A DNA stretch of 5,184 bases from an uncultured Bacteroidales bacterium (lineage in GTDB: Bacteria > Bacteroidota > Bacteroidia > Bacteroidales > UBA932), in the NCBI GenBank assembly GCA_946408295.1, contig CAMJRT010000104.1, positions 1 through 5,184 on the forward strand, written 5' to 3'. Below are positions 4,976 to 5,184 of the stretch, in pieces; position 1 is the first letter of the stretch, and each line of letters opens with the position of its first letter. The position numbers were made by a program, and so were the translations under genes. The notes beneath the pieces were generated by a model, which saw only the letters and a program-made list of their open reading frames with translations, did no database searches and had not been told where the DNA came from.

Positions 4976-5184
4976 AGTTTGACCTCCAAATATTTTTCCA
5001 AGATAGCGGACACCCTGAGAATCCGCGCGTAGTCCATCAATCTCGAAAGGTTCCGTTCAGGACGCTCCAGGTAGTTGTTGATGATTTCAGAACAGACATC
5101 CATTCCCACTTTGTTTCTGAATTTTACGGCATCGCATACGCTTCTTTCCGTATCATACACATTGACAGTATATCCGTCAATAAG
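4972..5184 (-). CDS. AbiEi-type antitoxin, C-terminal part (5' end outside window)
   Basis: The frame is open to the right edge of the window and ends at TGA 4972-4974; 70 residues are visible. A GTG at 5160 is an internal valine, not a start, because the conserved block begins before it. The visible part contains V-N-V-Y-D-T-E-R-S-V-C-D-A-V-K-F-R-N-K-V-G-M-D-V, which fits the 'V-Y-x-x-E-R-T-i-x-D-x-x-r-y-R-N-K-i-G-x-D' block near the C-terminus of AbiEi antitoxins, followed by L-S-R-L-M-D-Y-A-R-I-L-R-V at about residues 47-59 and an L-E-K-Y-L-E end. In characterised AbiE systems AbiEi is a transcriptional repressor and antitoxin of a type IV phage-abortive toxin-antitoxin pair, with AbiEii, a nucleotidyltransferase, encoded next with a 4-base overlap. 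That overlap is preserved, but the toxin is truncated, leaving this antitoxin as an orphan. The N-terminal winged-helix is not visible. Confidence 0.8.
   Translation of the reverse strand, partial: LIDGYTVNVYDTERSVCDAVKFRNKVGMDVCSEIINNYLERPERNLSRLMDYARILRVSAILEKYLEVKL
4983..4987 (-). promoter_or_regulatory. Shine-Dalgarno-like GGAGG before the AbiEii remnant
   Basis: GGAGG on the minus strand ends 7 bases before the ATG at 4975 and lies inside the last codons of the AbiEi-type gene. Such a strong ribosome site is unusual in this window, where the other starts lack one. It supports the ATG at 4975 as a former real start. Confidence 0.55.

Noticed and set aside
4779..4982. Plus-strand frames of 60 and 67 codons over the hairpin cluster and the AbiEii remnant
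   Set aside because: They are translations across perfect palindromes and antisense to the AbiEii remnant, so coding is unlikely.
1..5184. CRISPR array, tRNA/rRNA genes, transposase or integrase genes
   Set aside because: No spaced direct repeats of CRISPR size, no cloverleaf-like sequence recognised, and no transposase or integrase motifs in the frames read.

Overview
The window looks like a piece of a Bacteroidota (probably Bacteroidales) chromosome. Three things point there: an outer-membrane beta-barrel of the TonB-receptor type common in this phylum, start regions with almost no Shine-Dalgarno sequences, and three promoters that fit the Bacteroidota sigma-factor pattern (TTG/TTTG, 19-21 bases, TAnnTTTG). 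Genus is not resolvable from this window.

Layout. Bases 1-1151 (+) hold the C-terminal part of a TonB-dependent-receptor-like outer-membrane barrel, cut by the window edge. All later genes are on the minus strand. 1180-1632 is dtd (D-aminoacyl-tRNA deacylase), a housekeeping gene of visibly higher GC. From about 1690 to the right end the sequence is more AT-rich and made of accessory genes: a toxin-first HigB/HigA-type module (2312-1688) behind its own promoter; a monocistronic ATP-dependent RNA ligase resembling the Rnl5/DRB0094 type (3762-2389), again with its own promoter; a two-gene unit of a small HipB-like (y4mF-type) repressor and an unrecognised 174-residue acidic/basic protein joined by an ATGA overlap (4619-3895); and at the right edge the end of an AbiEi-type antitoxin gene (4972-5184, incomplete) joined by another ATGA overlap to a 30-codon remnant of its AbiEii toxin partner.

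How the parts may work together. This is a small defence/stress island: one intact type II toxin-antitoxin pair, one HTH-led pair of unknown function, one broken AbiE (type IV) pair, and an RNA-sealing enzyme that could repair RNA cut by toxins or phage-triggered nucleases. That last link is inference only. The AbiEii reading frame ends exactly where a cluster of three adjacent perfect hairpins begins, which suggests that a palindromic element or rearrangement disabled the toxin.

Most interesting points: (1) the HipB-like gene lacks hipA and is instead coupled to an unrecognised protein; (2) two 18-bp operator-like palindromes, 41 bp apart, lie just upstream of it and have the same architecture as the E. 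coli HipB operator; (3) the AbiEii toxin is truncated at a hairpin cluster; (4) the RNA ligase promoter contains a perfect inverted repeat and a 13-base motif repeated 84 bp upstream.
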